This document shows positions 53,457 to 64,000 of a DNA stretch of 64,000 bases, one piece after another. The notes beneath the pieces were generated by a model. That model was not told where the DNA came from and did no database searches. It saw only the letters and a program-made list of their open reading frames with translations. This DNA is from Climacteris rufus (Eukaryota > Chordata > Aves > Passeriformes > Climacteridae), in NCBI GenBank assembly GCA_013398175.1, contig VZRZ01006827.1, positions 1,338,946 to 1,402,945 of the forward strand, written 5' to 3'. The stretch's first letter is position 1. Each line of letters starts with the position of its first letter. A program made the translations under genes and the position numbers.

Positions 53457-53472
53457 AAAAAAAAAAAAAAAG
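53457..53472. repeat. A16 homopolymer
   Basis: Run of 16 A on the plus strand in AT-rich intron. No retroposed gene body was recognised next to it. Confidence 0.8.
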
Positions 53473-55746
53473 CTATTTTAGGGGCTACAACTTGCTCTCT
53501 AGCTTATGTTTTAAATAGCATATATGTTTTAATGAACATTAACACTATTCTTATTACAGAAGTATAGTCCTGCAGTACTACCCCTAACTATCAAGGCCAA
53601 AGGATTTCAACAAAATTTTCAACCTAGGAACATGCTTGCTTATATAGTAGAACACAGCATATTCAGTGAAATATACTTCAAAGGGAAACTCAACACTATT
53701 CAGCCAAGCTTTCCAGATCAGGACCAGCTAATGTTAGTTTCCTATTTCCACAGCTGAGCATTTACAGAGAATATAAACTATACTAACACTTTCTCTAAAG
53801 GCACCTTTCTCTTTGAAAACCACATATTGAGTTTCCTCTTCAACACTTCATTTTCTTTGAAGTTTTAGCCAATTAACTGGTCAATGCACATGAATCAAGA
53901 AGTAAATAAAATCATGTTAAAAGATGGCATTTTTAGCAAGACTCCACAGGGTTTCTATCAGTGTCGGAGCTCTCATGACTGTGATAGTAATAGGGAGATT
54001 CTTACTACCTGCAGAAAGGTATGTCAGGAGCAGCCCAAATGCTGCTTCACTGCAGTTATAACTGAACGTACGCTATTGCTTGTCCTTCTTCCTAGTATCC
54101 AGGAAGATTACTCCTGACAAGGTACCCAAGACATGCTCTTCAGCCTGTGCAGTCAATGGAATCAACGGTGCTATGACAATTTTCAATAGCTGAGAACCTT
54201 GTTCAAAACCTCTGAGTACAAACCTTCAGGGTACATGATGTTTTCTTTCCCTGCCCTATGCTTCCCTGTGCGTATCATCACTGCAGAGCTACTGCTTAGT
54301 CCCAGACAGCTCTGTAAGGAACACAAATGGTAACAGCAAAGAATGGGCACAGCCAAGCACTACAGGTGTAAAGGGCATATTTCATCCCGATAAACCCAAA
54401 GATTATCCTGCACTGGTTGGTGGCTGCTTATGAAAGGAACATGATGTGGAGAGCATTAAACAATTAAACTTGTTATTACTGTGCTGTGACTGTGACTAAT
54501 ACACAAATTATTTGAAGGACAAGTATGGAGCAGTTTGGTGCAGACAGTAATTTGGAAGCACTCAAGTCATGGCACCACGTGATGACTCCAAAATCTGTAT
54601 TTTGTGCTAAGGCAAAGGGTCCGTTAATCTTCCACACAGGTTAAAGATACTCTTGTCAATAACAAAAATTAGAATCAATAGAAATCAAGCAGAAAATGAT
54701 AGTTGTAATATTTAATGTCCTTTCTATATTTTAATGCTTAAAGAAGTGCAACTTCGCAGTATAGAGACAATATTAGAGTTTTACTGTCATTTTGCACAAG
54801 TACGTAAAAATCACATGGATAGTTAATTAATTAAATTAATAGGCAGTGGAGAAATTCCCAGGAAAAGGTTAGTGAAACAGGTTTTTAAACCTGTGAGCAC
54901 CTGCCAAACTAACACTTTTATGTGAGGTTTTAAATGATGATGAGATGAAAGTTTTTTTATAATACGTCTCCTGTAGAGCCAATCGTTACTTCTGAAATAC
55001 CCAAGATAGGCATAACATGGATTATAATTGAAAAGTACTCACAAAAGCCTATGAAAATCCTTGAATTCTTGTTTCTTGCTAGTGCTAAGAGCTGGAACCC
55101 TACCGCATTCAGATTTTAAAGAAAAATAATAACTTGCATCCAGTAAAAATACAATGAATCATACAATACTTCCCTTAGGTTTTGCTAAAGTACTTTTCTG
55201 TGTGACTATTCACTCCAATATCCACTTACCTCTGTGGTGGTTTATTAATATTGGAACAGAAAACTGAAGTTCAGTGTATTTTGATCATATAATAATAACA
55301 CAGGTGCTTCACAAACCAATTGGGTACTCATTAATAATGTGCTTTCCAGGTGCCTGCACTATTAACAAAGTAACACTTTTCCAAGATTTTAGAATTATAT
55401 CTGAAAACATTCCTGGAAAACAAAAGCATTAACAAAGCACAACAATGGTATAAAATAGGAGCCTGAAGGAGATAATTAGACAGTTTACAGTTAACTTAAT
55501 TTTTAAGTGTTTTAACTATTTGCAAACTGACATTCACCCAGCATATTTATTTATGCAGTGACATCATCTAAGATTGTATAAACATTAAGAATTTACTAGA
55601 TTATTTTTACAAGCACTTTTAATATATCTTTTTAAAGTTATGAGAGCCTTACTATCAATTTCAGTGGGGTAAGATGAAGCCTGAGAACAGTGAGATGACC
55701 ACATATTACAACAGTAAAACTTCAGAATTAAAGCTTTTCCTATTAT

Positions 55747-55776
55747 ATATGCATACACACAAAAATACACACACAT
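55747..55776. repeat. Short interrupted (CA)n tract
   Basis: CATACACACAAAAATACACA followed by CACATTTT forms a short, interrupted CA-type microsatellite. Confidence 0.6.
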
Positions 55777-58700
55777 TTTAGTATTATGTAATAAATCTTG
55801 ATGAACACTGTAATTGACTTTACATTTTCCTATATTGGAAATAATTATATTCAACCATTTTTGTGGCTTACCAATTTACCAGTGGCTTTTAGTGTCATTG
55901 TATTGAGATACTCAGAAATAAAGATATTGTGTGTAATACTGTTCTTCATTGAACAGATACATGAAGATGAAATTATCTTCTGTATACCCTTGGTAAAAGA
56001 GACATATATTCTCACTGATACCATTGCAAAAGCTTTACTTCAAAGCACACAGAACCAGCAAAGGCAGCATGCATGCAAATACCCAGAGAAGCACGGAAGG
56101 TCTGACTCCAATCTGCAGCTGGGAGGACCAGTCAAATAACTCAAGAGTTTAGACAATCATCCACAGTTGGACAAGCAAAACAAGTATTTATCACCTTCAT
56201 ATTTCACCACGTTTAAATGTACTGCAAAACTACAGTTTATTCTCCACTGTAGAGAAGGACTTTCTGGAAAAAAGAACTTCAAAAATTAAACAATGGCCTA
56301 AAATCTGTCAAACAGGCAAAATTCCCTGTTGACTTAATCTACTATTATTGCAGCTACTATTACACTCACCCTTTTCACAGCCTCAGAACTTAAAACATTC
56401 TAAAAAAAAGAAAAACTCTCTCAATGTTTGCTGACTGCAGGAAACGAACAGAATGAAGAACAAACCAATCACATGTAACAAACTTCATACAAATCACCTT
56501 GGATTTCCTGCATCAGAAAGCTAGAAAAACATTAGAAGAGAGACATATGTTTCCTTAACATGCCCCAGTTTCATTTTTCTAGAAAGAGCAAACTCCAAAG
56601 ACAAAGGCCTGGGAGAAAGAACTTCCATCTCAAGCTTCCCAAGACCCCACCAGACACTTATTTCAGGCACTGCTGATGAGCCTACAGCACATGTGGTACA
56701 TTTAGAAAAAACAGGATGGTTACAATTACTTAGATCTGGACCAGCTGGAATTTCCAGTTGGTTTTCCCAAAGGAAAAGTACTCTTCTTTTAGCAAGTGAT
56801 CATGCAAGCCTTGGAAACAAGCCAAGATATGAATATCCACAAGGGAAAAAAAGTACAATTTTAACCATCACCAGAGTGAGTATATTCCAGTGCTGAAGAG
56901 TGCTTTCTAACGTTGAGCAAGTGCCCTCAAGTGATAGAACAGTCAGAGATTTTAGAAGGTCCTCAGATACACTGTCATTGCTCATTACCTCTTCTCTTGA
57001 TCAAGCTGCATTTCAGGCATTTGACTTTAACCCAAACTCAGTTCTCAGGGCACAGATATATTGGGATTTGTGTCCTAATGAAAAAGACACAAATGCTGGG
57101 TATTGTTAACACTGATAACACTGCAGCCTCTAAGTTCTTGTTACTGCTCTAGAGATATCACAAAGATACTATCCAACCCCACAGGATGGGCCAAGCAGGG
57201 ACCAAATATCATTTGCCTTTAGGAAAGGCATTGCAAAACTCTCTAAGATGTTCCTCAGTCAACTGAGTTAGAAATAACACACCACTAGGAGGCTGAAGGC
57301 AGTAAGTAAGGCACGGAGGAAGACTGGATGTAGTCCTGGATTTTCTCCTTTGTGTTGAGCATTTCCATGACAATAAGAACCTCTTTGATTCTGTGGTCAG
57401 AGGACAGAAACAACGTCAAGGAGCTGTACCAGCACTTTTCAACCAAGAATCGCCATTCCCTTAACAAGGAAGAGAGGCTATCTCCCTGGTGATTTTCCTT
57501 TGGATAAGGTTTGTTCCACACCAGTATCATCACTCCCCAGACATAATGATTGTTATCTGTAGCTAACATGAAGCTGGGCACAAATGCCATCCGAAATGCT
57601 GCAAGGTACTTCAGTTCAGAGAAATTCATTGGCGGGTGACAATGTCAACAAGATCCTTTAACGCTATGCTCAAGCTTATGAGAGTGAATCCAGCCCAAAT
57701 TTGAGGGTTTTTAAAAAGAAGCATCTTTGGAGAGAGGAAGAAATGTTTCCTACCTGAATGAAGGTCTTTTAGAAAAATTCTACTGCTCCAGAGTACATAA
57801 ATAGTAAAGGAGGAAAACAACCCCAACCCCTCACCAGGTATCTCTTCTTCTCCCAGACTACTAAGCAGTATATAAGTCCATGTCAAAAGCAGTATGACCA
57901 CTAAAACTGTCCCAAAAATGCCCCAATGCCTTTACATGTAATCCATAAACCAAGATGATCTCCAAGAACAAACACAACAGCAGGCTGATACTCTATAGAA
58001 CTAAACAGTTGAGAATAAGGTATGTGAAGAGCTGCATCTTTGAACTGCAGTGCCCAAAATACTCAATTTAATATGATTAAACACTCTAACAAACTTACCA
58101 CATTTTGAAGCTTTTCTCCTCAAAGGCAAAAAAGTACAGAAAGACTACGGATAGAGACAGCAAGTGAACTATGACAATGGAACACCTTCCCTAGCTTAAT
58201 TACCTTGTCAAAGCCACGTTTATCTGAAGCATAACCCTTTGATACTTGGAACCATGACTACTGTCTTGTAGACAAGCTGGCATAGTTGGCACGTGTACTA
58301 AAAGATCAAGTACAAGCAGCCCTCTGTTATTGCCTACACAAAGGGAAAAATTACATTGGATTGTAAAGAGTGCCAGGATGGTACAATTTTCTGAAGGTGT
58401 TATTCTCCAAAATCTGACTGTGATTTCTTAAAAATAAGCTTGCAGCTCATATAACTGTGAAGACAACATCGAAAATGTGAACTAGTATAAGCCAATATGT
58501 TCCCAAATGTACAAACAATACCAAATCACATCTCACAGAGTAAAAACTGGCCAGTTCATCAAATGAGTGCTAATTTGGAAGACTAATATAAATTTTCAAC
58601 ATTTAATAAGCAAAGCATTATGACAATAGGATCATCATTAAAAAATCTAGTCATGATTGGTATTTGGCAAATGAAGAAGCTTGGACCCAGAATGGTGCCA

Positions 58701-60440
58701 TTCACTCTCATCTCTGCTTTAACTTGCAGTCTGCATGCAGAGCAGGTCTCAGGACCAAGAGCCAAGAGAGCTTACGTCCAAGGCTTGACAGTTTCTCAGT
58801 CTGCCCAAAGCAAGGTGGGAGCTTACTATTTATAAAGAATGTTATTATGCCTATCACTAACATGTAACAAATAAACACAAAGATCCTTATCAAAATGCCA
58901 GTTGTTCAACGTTAAAACAAAGCAAAACCTGCATTCACCTTAGTGAAGGACATAAATTAAAATTAGCATTTCCAACATGGAATTCTGATTCCTCCAACAC
59001 TAAAATGTCTTGTTCTTGGAATGCAAAAGAAATCATGACTGACCCAGGTCATAACTCCCTCTTAAGTTCCTCAGCAGCAAAATGCTTACCCAGAGTCAAT
59101 TTGCTTTAGGTTGTTACTTCAGTGCAGCCACCTTTGATGGCGGCTTCCTTGCCAGTTCTGTTCCCAATTTTCACATCCTCTACCCTTTCTTTTTAACTCT
59201 ATGTGCCCACTTCCAGTTAGAGGTGTCATTCTTCCCTCCCCTCCGCCCAAGAAAAATGCTAAGAGAAAAAGCATCAGGCCCTCAGCTTTCTGAATTACTT
59301 TTGGGGTACTGCATTTAAATGCCTTCTAACTAGAATGAATATGTATAGTACATTTTAATTTGCCTTCTTACTGGATAAATTTATCTCTTCCTGACTATCA
59401 CATCTCCTTTCTCTGGAAAAAAAAAATAAATTATAAAGGAGCTCACCAATAGTAGAGAAAGCAGAGCTTACTTTGAATACATCAGAGAGTTCTTCCAGTT
59501 CTCATCTGTCAACCATTTGCACAAATTCTTGAAATGGAACTTCTCAGGTGTGTAAAGTTAAGAGCATATGGGAGCAAAGCACAACTGCAGCTTGTATGCG
59601 TTATACACACATATCAAAAAGAACAGTTCTCTCAGTGAGCAAGTGTCAACAGACCAAAATTCATCTGCTAAAGTAACTTACTCTTCATTTTCTTCAGAGC
59701 ATCACTGAAATTTTTAGAATGCTATCAGAATGGAGCTTTAATTCGTTATCCTAATTATATACCACAGGATCAAGGTTTTGTACTCAGCAAACAAGTATCA
59801 ACTTTACACGAGTGCTTACAATTTGTAATCATATTTATTCAGGATAAAAAAAAAGTCACACAAACAACCTTCCACTGAGGTTTTTGCTAGCAGGTGACTG
59901 TATTTTATATTTTGGCATATACAGAAGAGGACGCAAAATTGGTTCTTAAAGTGCATTTAAACGGGAAGTTACTATCCATCATGCCAGGGTCTAGGCTAAC
60001 AGTATCTTGTGTCTCGTTAACGGAACGAGTTAAAGCGTTCTTTAAGGAACCGTAAGATACGTTCTATCGCTAATCCTGTCACCGATGGACACTGTAGCAC
60101 TTCTCATTAAAACCACTGCTGTTAAGAACGGAGGAACACCTTGATTTTGTGCATGTTGGCATACATCACTGCTCGCACAGCTAACGGAATTCTGCAAGGC
60201 ACATGGCAACATGCATCAGTCCACATGCTAAAAATGCTCAGGAAAACTGTTACTGCACGTGTGCAGCAAACTGAGTTCCAAATGAAATTCTCAGGTACCA
60301 TTTGTCTCCCAATACCAATGCTGCCTTCTCTCCATAAGATACAATAACTATTCGTTAAGATGTATCTTTCAAACAAGAGAGTTTTCTGAAATACGGAAGC
60401 ATAAACCATTAATCTGATCTCTACACACTTCTGCTTTTCA

Positions 60441-60481
60441 TCCTTTTTTTCTTTCCTCCCCCCCGCCCCCTTTTTTTTTTT
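60441..60481. repeat. Pyrimidine/purine mirror-like tract beside the CpG island
   Basis: The plus strand has T7, mixed C/T, C9-like and C5 runs split by a single G at 60465, and T11. The minus strand is therefore A-runs flanking two G-runs. Such asymmetric tracts can form triplex or G-quadruplex-like structures and often cause sequencing drop-out. It lies about 400 bases from the assembly gap. Confidence 0.75.
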
Positions 60482-60851
60482 ACCCCTAACAACCGTAACA
60501 CTTCGCCCAGATAGCGTTCTTGAAATAACCGAGCGGACAACCAGCGGTGCCGTGAAGCCAAGACCTTGCTTGGCAAGTTTCGGACCAGGGAACACCACGG
60601 CCAAGTTACCAGACCCAAGCAAACAGAGCTTTGCAGCGCGCACACGGACACGGCCCCCCCGACAGCCGCTGCTGCGGGCTCTGCGCGCCGCGCTGCCGCT
60701 CTCCCGTGCGGCACAAGAGGTGGGTGCCCACCTCCCGCATCCCCTGGGGATTAATCACTGCTCGGAACGGCTCGGAGGGAGCGCACCGGTGCGGGCCGGG
60801 CTTCCCGGGACGCCCTGCTGCCCCGGCCACGCCGGCCCGGTGAGAACTCAC

Positions 60852-60881
60852 CAGCCGCGAACACCGGCTCTGTCAGGCGGC
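60852..60881 (-). other. Candidate 5' untranslated first exon, partial (3' end only)
   Basis: On the minus strand the sequence GAGCCGGTGTTCGCGGCTG|GTGAGTTCT contains a near-consensus splice donor within the CpG island. The exon would extend into the gap, so only its last 30 bases are visible. In the phase-0 frame a TGA lies 24 bases before the donor with no ATG after it, so this end would be untranslated if spliced to the candidate exon at 48825. Confidence 0.4.
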
Positions 60882-61832
60882 NNNNNNNNNNNNNNNNNNN
60901 NNNNNNNNNNNNNNNNNNNNNNNNNNNNNNNNNNNNNNNNNNNNNNNNNNNNNNNNNNNNNNNNNNNNNNNNNNNNNNNNNNNNNNNNNNNNNNNNNNNN
61001 NNNNNNNNNNNNNNNNNNNNNNNNNNNNNNNNNNNNNNNNNNNNNNNNNNNNNNNNNNNNNNNNNNNNNNNNNNNNNNNNNNNNNNNNNNNNNNNNNNNN
61101 NNNNNNNNNNNNNNNNNNNNNNNNNNNNNNNNNNNNNNNNNNNNNNNNNNNNNNNNNNNNNNNNNNNNNNNNNNNNNNNNNNNNNNNNNNNNNNNNNNNN
61201 NNNNNNNNNNNNNNNNNNNNNNNNNNNNNNNNNNNNNNNNNNNNNNNNNNNNNNNNNNNNNNNNNNNNNNNNNNNNNNNNNNNNNNNNNNNNNNNNNNNN
61301 NNNNNNNNNNNNNNNNNNNNNNNNNNNNNNNNNNNNNNNNNNNNNNNNNNNNNNNNNNNNNNNNNNNNNNNNNNNNNNNNNNNNNNNNNNNNNNNNNNNN
61401 NNNNNNNNNNNNNNNNNNNNNNNNNNNNNNNNNNNNNNNNNNNNNNNNNNNNNNNNNNNNNNNNNNNNNNNNNNNNNNNNNNNNNNNNNNNNNNNNNNNN
61501 NNNNNNNNNNNNNNNNNNNNNNNNNNNNNNNNNNNNNNNNNNNNNNNNNNNNNNNNNNNNNNNNNNNNNNNNNNNNNNNNNNNNNNNNNNNNNNNNNNNN
61601 NNNNNNNNNNNNNNNNNNNNNNNNNNNNNNNNNNNNNNNNNNNNNNNNNNNNNNNNNNNNNNNNNNNNNNNNNNNNNNNNNNNNNNNNNNNNNNNNNNNN
61701 NNNNNNNNNNNNNNNNNNNNNNNNNNNNNNNNNNNNNNNNNNNNNNNNNNNNNNNNNNNNNNNNNNNNNNNNNNNNNNNNNNNNNNNNNNNNNNNNNNNN
61801 NNNNNNNNNNNNNNNNNNNNNNNNNNNNNNNN
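60882..61832. other. Assembly gap (951 N)
   Basis: An unresolved run of N interrupts the GC-richest part of the window. Drop-out at GC-rich promoters is common in short-read bird assemblies, so promoter and first-exon sequence is probably missing. The true length may differ from 951. Confidence 0.99.
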
Positions 61833-61945
61833 TGTCTAAATAAATCTCATCCGAGCTCGAATTCCTGTGTTAATACGAACAAATAAGCATCCCACGGGAT
61901 TGTTTACTTCGGTAACTCCATCCCATTAAACAGCACCCGCGCTGC

Positions 61946-64000
61946 CTAATACATGAAATAAAATACAGAAGATAACACCCCTATAATTTAACTTTACAAA
62001 ATGTCAGAGGACTGAGTTGCACTTTCAGTCCCCCATGGCAGCTCTTATCTCTTACTCTGTTTCCCTGAGGAAGTTGCACACTTGATGGCTGAGTATATTA
62101 TCTGACAAGCTCAGCCGGTGGAGGCTGGAAGAAACATTTTACCAAGTCAAAAAATTTTACTCAGTTACAGCAGGTGAAGTGATGGGGAGGATGTGGTTAC
62201 TAACGCCTGCTGCATTTCTCCAGCACACTCCCGGCAGATCTATCCAAGACATCAGCCAGGCAGGTGCCTCAGGCCCCAATCCTGCATTTGGAGGCTTTCT
62301 GTCCTCCATGAAATAAAATCCTTAATAAACAAGTGAAAGAAAAACTAAGTGTTTCTCTCTGGGCACAGTTTTACACAGACAAGTCACAGTGCTGAAATTC
62401 ACTATCATTTTCAGCCTCCGCAAGAGGTAAGAGCATGGATGAATGATGCAGTAGCTGCAGATCCAGCACACATGAAAGTTCACAGTCACACTTCTCAGAT
62501 ACCTCACATTGATTAAATGTAGAAACCTAATTCACTAGCCCTTTTGTTTGGCATGTTCAACTGCATGTGGTTATACAGAACTGCAAGCATAGATGGCTTT
62601 GAGCACCAAAATAAATCCTGTTTGAGGCTCTGAGTGTATGTCCCTCAGAGCATTAATTAGGTCCCAAACTAGCGCTAAGCTGCATTTTTTTCAAAAGCAA
62701 ATCTTTCAAGGAGTAAATGATCACATTCACGAATGATTCTCCTGATTATAAGCAGCGTTGGTAACATGTACATAGCCACGAGCTCAGCGACGTGTAATGG
62801 GTCAGCTGGACTGACTCAACCACAAGAGAGGGCTGGCTTTGAATGCACTGGTGTACGTGTGTGAGTAAAGGCAGCAACACTTGCCTATGAATCACTAAGA
62901 TCAACTGCTGATTATTTAAGAGTTGAAAGGAATGTAAAGTAGTAATGAAAATTCCTAGAGATACAGTTTTCTACATCATAACTGATTTCAGCTAATTACT
63001 CCTGCCAAAATAATGTTGGGGAACCCTAAGCACTAGTTTGAAAGCACATTTTAGGATGAGATTTTGAAAGTTATTTGATTTTAACTAAATACTGTCTGCT
63101 TCTTTGCAGAGCTCCATTGTTTCAATAAAATCTTATAGACACAGTCTGGTGTTTATATAGATTTGATGTAGCCCATCTGGAGAAGGACTGAACAGAATAC
63201 AAAAGTTTAGTTTCATCCCGAATTGGGAGAAAACATAAACATTTCGCAACATTTCCTGAATAGAATTCCAAAGACTGAGGCTGTAAATATGAAAATGTCC
63301 ATTTCAATACATTTCTCTTTCATCTTTTCAAAACATGTCAATGCAGTTTAAAATTTTACATCTAAATTGTCAGTGTCATTTTTGTTCTGACATGAACAGG
63401 TCTTTTCAAAGCAGATGCTTTGGCAGCATTTCCTTAAAATGTTGAATGATGTTTATGGATTTGTCTAAACTTTTCCAATACCTTGGGTCTCCACATCTCT
63501 ATCTCTGCAACTAACAAGACTTATAGCACAGTTCCAACTTGCCTTGTCCTGGATTTTGTGGTCTGCATTTGTAAATTGAAATCAGATCTTTAGTATAGGT
63601 GGGATGTGATCCATTAACAACTTTCTGACTTAGGAGCAATAATTTAAGGGAATTGCTAAGCCAGAGGAGGAATCTGTTAAGGCAGTGAGGCCAATGTGAT
63701 AATGGCAGAGCATCATAGATGTGCCGTTTTCTATACCTGCCATAAATTTCATTATTTCCATTGATGGTAACATATTGCACACTATAGTAGCTCTCTATGA
63801 ATGAAGTGTGTAACACCTAGCAAGTCCTAGGAAAGGATGAAGGCTGCTAGCAAGATCGTGAAAGAAAGGGCATTTTTAGACATTAAGAAGCTCAATGAAG
63901 AGGCAAACATGAGCCAAGATTGTTGTAACATTTTGATAGGGAAGATCTGCATTGTTTCACCACTAGGTACATCTCCCATTCTATCTATCTGACCTTGTTT
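61946..64000. other. Sequence upstream of the CpG island, unassigned
   Basis: This is AT-rich sequence without CR1, exon or repeat signatures that I can recognise. If ANKS1B full-length transcripts span the window, this is intronic. Otherwise it is the upstream flank of the internal promoter. The short open frames present (61-101 codons) have no supporting splice or domain evidence. Confidence 0.6.

Larger units (their letters stand above)
48826..60851 (-). other. ANKS1B: Intronic sequence between candidate exon and CpG island
   Basis: About 12 kb with one CR1 copy (about 50.4-50.7 kb), an A16 tract near 53.46 kb and a short CA-type stretch near 55.75 kb. No exon of SAM1 or of the first half of SAM2 was recognised. 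If the CpG island is a promoter, this is the first intron of the short transcript. For the full-length transcript it is part of a longer intron. Confidence 0.5.
60490..61945 (-). promoter_or_regulatory. CpG island, probable internal ANKS1B promoter (contains assembly gap)
   Basis: G+C and CpG rise abruptly from about 60490 (for example GCGCACACGGACACGG, CTGCGCGCCGCGCTGCCGC, CCCCGGCCACGCCGGCCCGG), reaching the edge of the gap. Scattered CpGs also occur in the left shore (about 60010-60090) and right of the gap to about 61945. In an otherwise AT-rich avian intron, an island like this is typical of a promoter. The direction is inferred from the minus-strand donor at its left edge and from the minus-strand gene it sits in. 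I see no convincing TATA box, and the transcription start may be inside the gap. Alternatives are a promoter for a non-coding RNA or a bidirectional promoter. Confidence 0.65.

Noticed and set aside
55222..55264. Minus-strand CAG...AGAG|GTAAGTGG pair
   Set aside because: The enclosed roughly 30 nt is AT-rich and includes an in-frame stop in at least one frame. It matches nothing known in ANKS1B.
60122..60643. Minus-strand open frame of 173 codons next to the CpG island
   Set aside because: It reads through the homopurine tract (Lys/Gly-rich) and has no recognisable domain. It continues past the predicted donor and looks like chance in GC-rich DNA.
60552..61886. Plus-strand open frame of 444 codons across the CpG island and the gap
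   Set aside because: Most of it is N, which cannot contain stop codons. The readable ends are GC-rich and low-complexity with no domain.

Overview
The window is vertebrate nuclear DNA, almost certainly from a bird. It is about 60% A+T and almost entirely non-coding. It carries at least eleven fragments of the avian/reptilian CR1 LINE, most ending in the typical ATTCTATGA-type tail, and it has spliceosomal exon/intron structure. It shows no operons, Shine-Dalgarno sites, CRISPR arrays or other prokaryotic features.

The one gene I can identify is ANKS1B (also called AIDA-1 or EB-1), transcribed on the minus strand, so its 5' side lies at high coordinates. Three internal coding exons are clear, each with consensus splice sites and all in phase 0. 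At 23864-23971 is the C-terminal half of the second SAM domain. At 18339-18518 is a 60-codon linker with an RRRR basic cluster. At 525-653 is the entry into the C-terminal PTB/PID domain. Joined, they read as one uninterrupted protein segment (SAM2 end, linker, PTB start) that matches the ANKS1B family as I remember it. The rest of the PTB domain lies to the left of the window. SAM1, the first half of SAM2 and the ankyrin repeats were not found and presumably lie to the right.

The right-hand part (about 59.9-61.95 kb) is a CpG-rich island interrupted by a 951-base assembly gap. On the minus strand it has a strong donor (GCTG|GTGAGT) just outside the gap. About 12 kb downstream, at 48747-48825, lies a candidate exon with a fair acceptor, an ATG with A at -3, 21 open codons and a strong phase-0 donor that would join in frame to the SAM2 exon. 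My main hypothesis is that these form an internal promoter plus alternative first exons. They would produce a short ANKS1B isoform that lacks SAM1 and half of SAM2 but keeps the basic motifs and the PTB domain.

Everything else is intron: CR1 fragments, short A/T tracts, microsatellites and unassigned unique sequence. I found no independent second gene and no new mobile or defence-type system.
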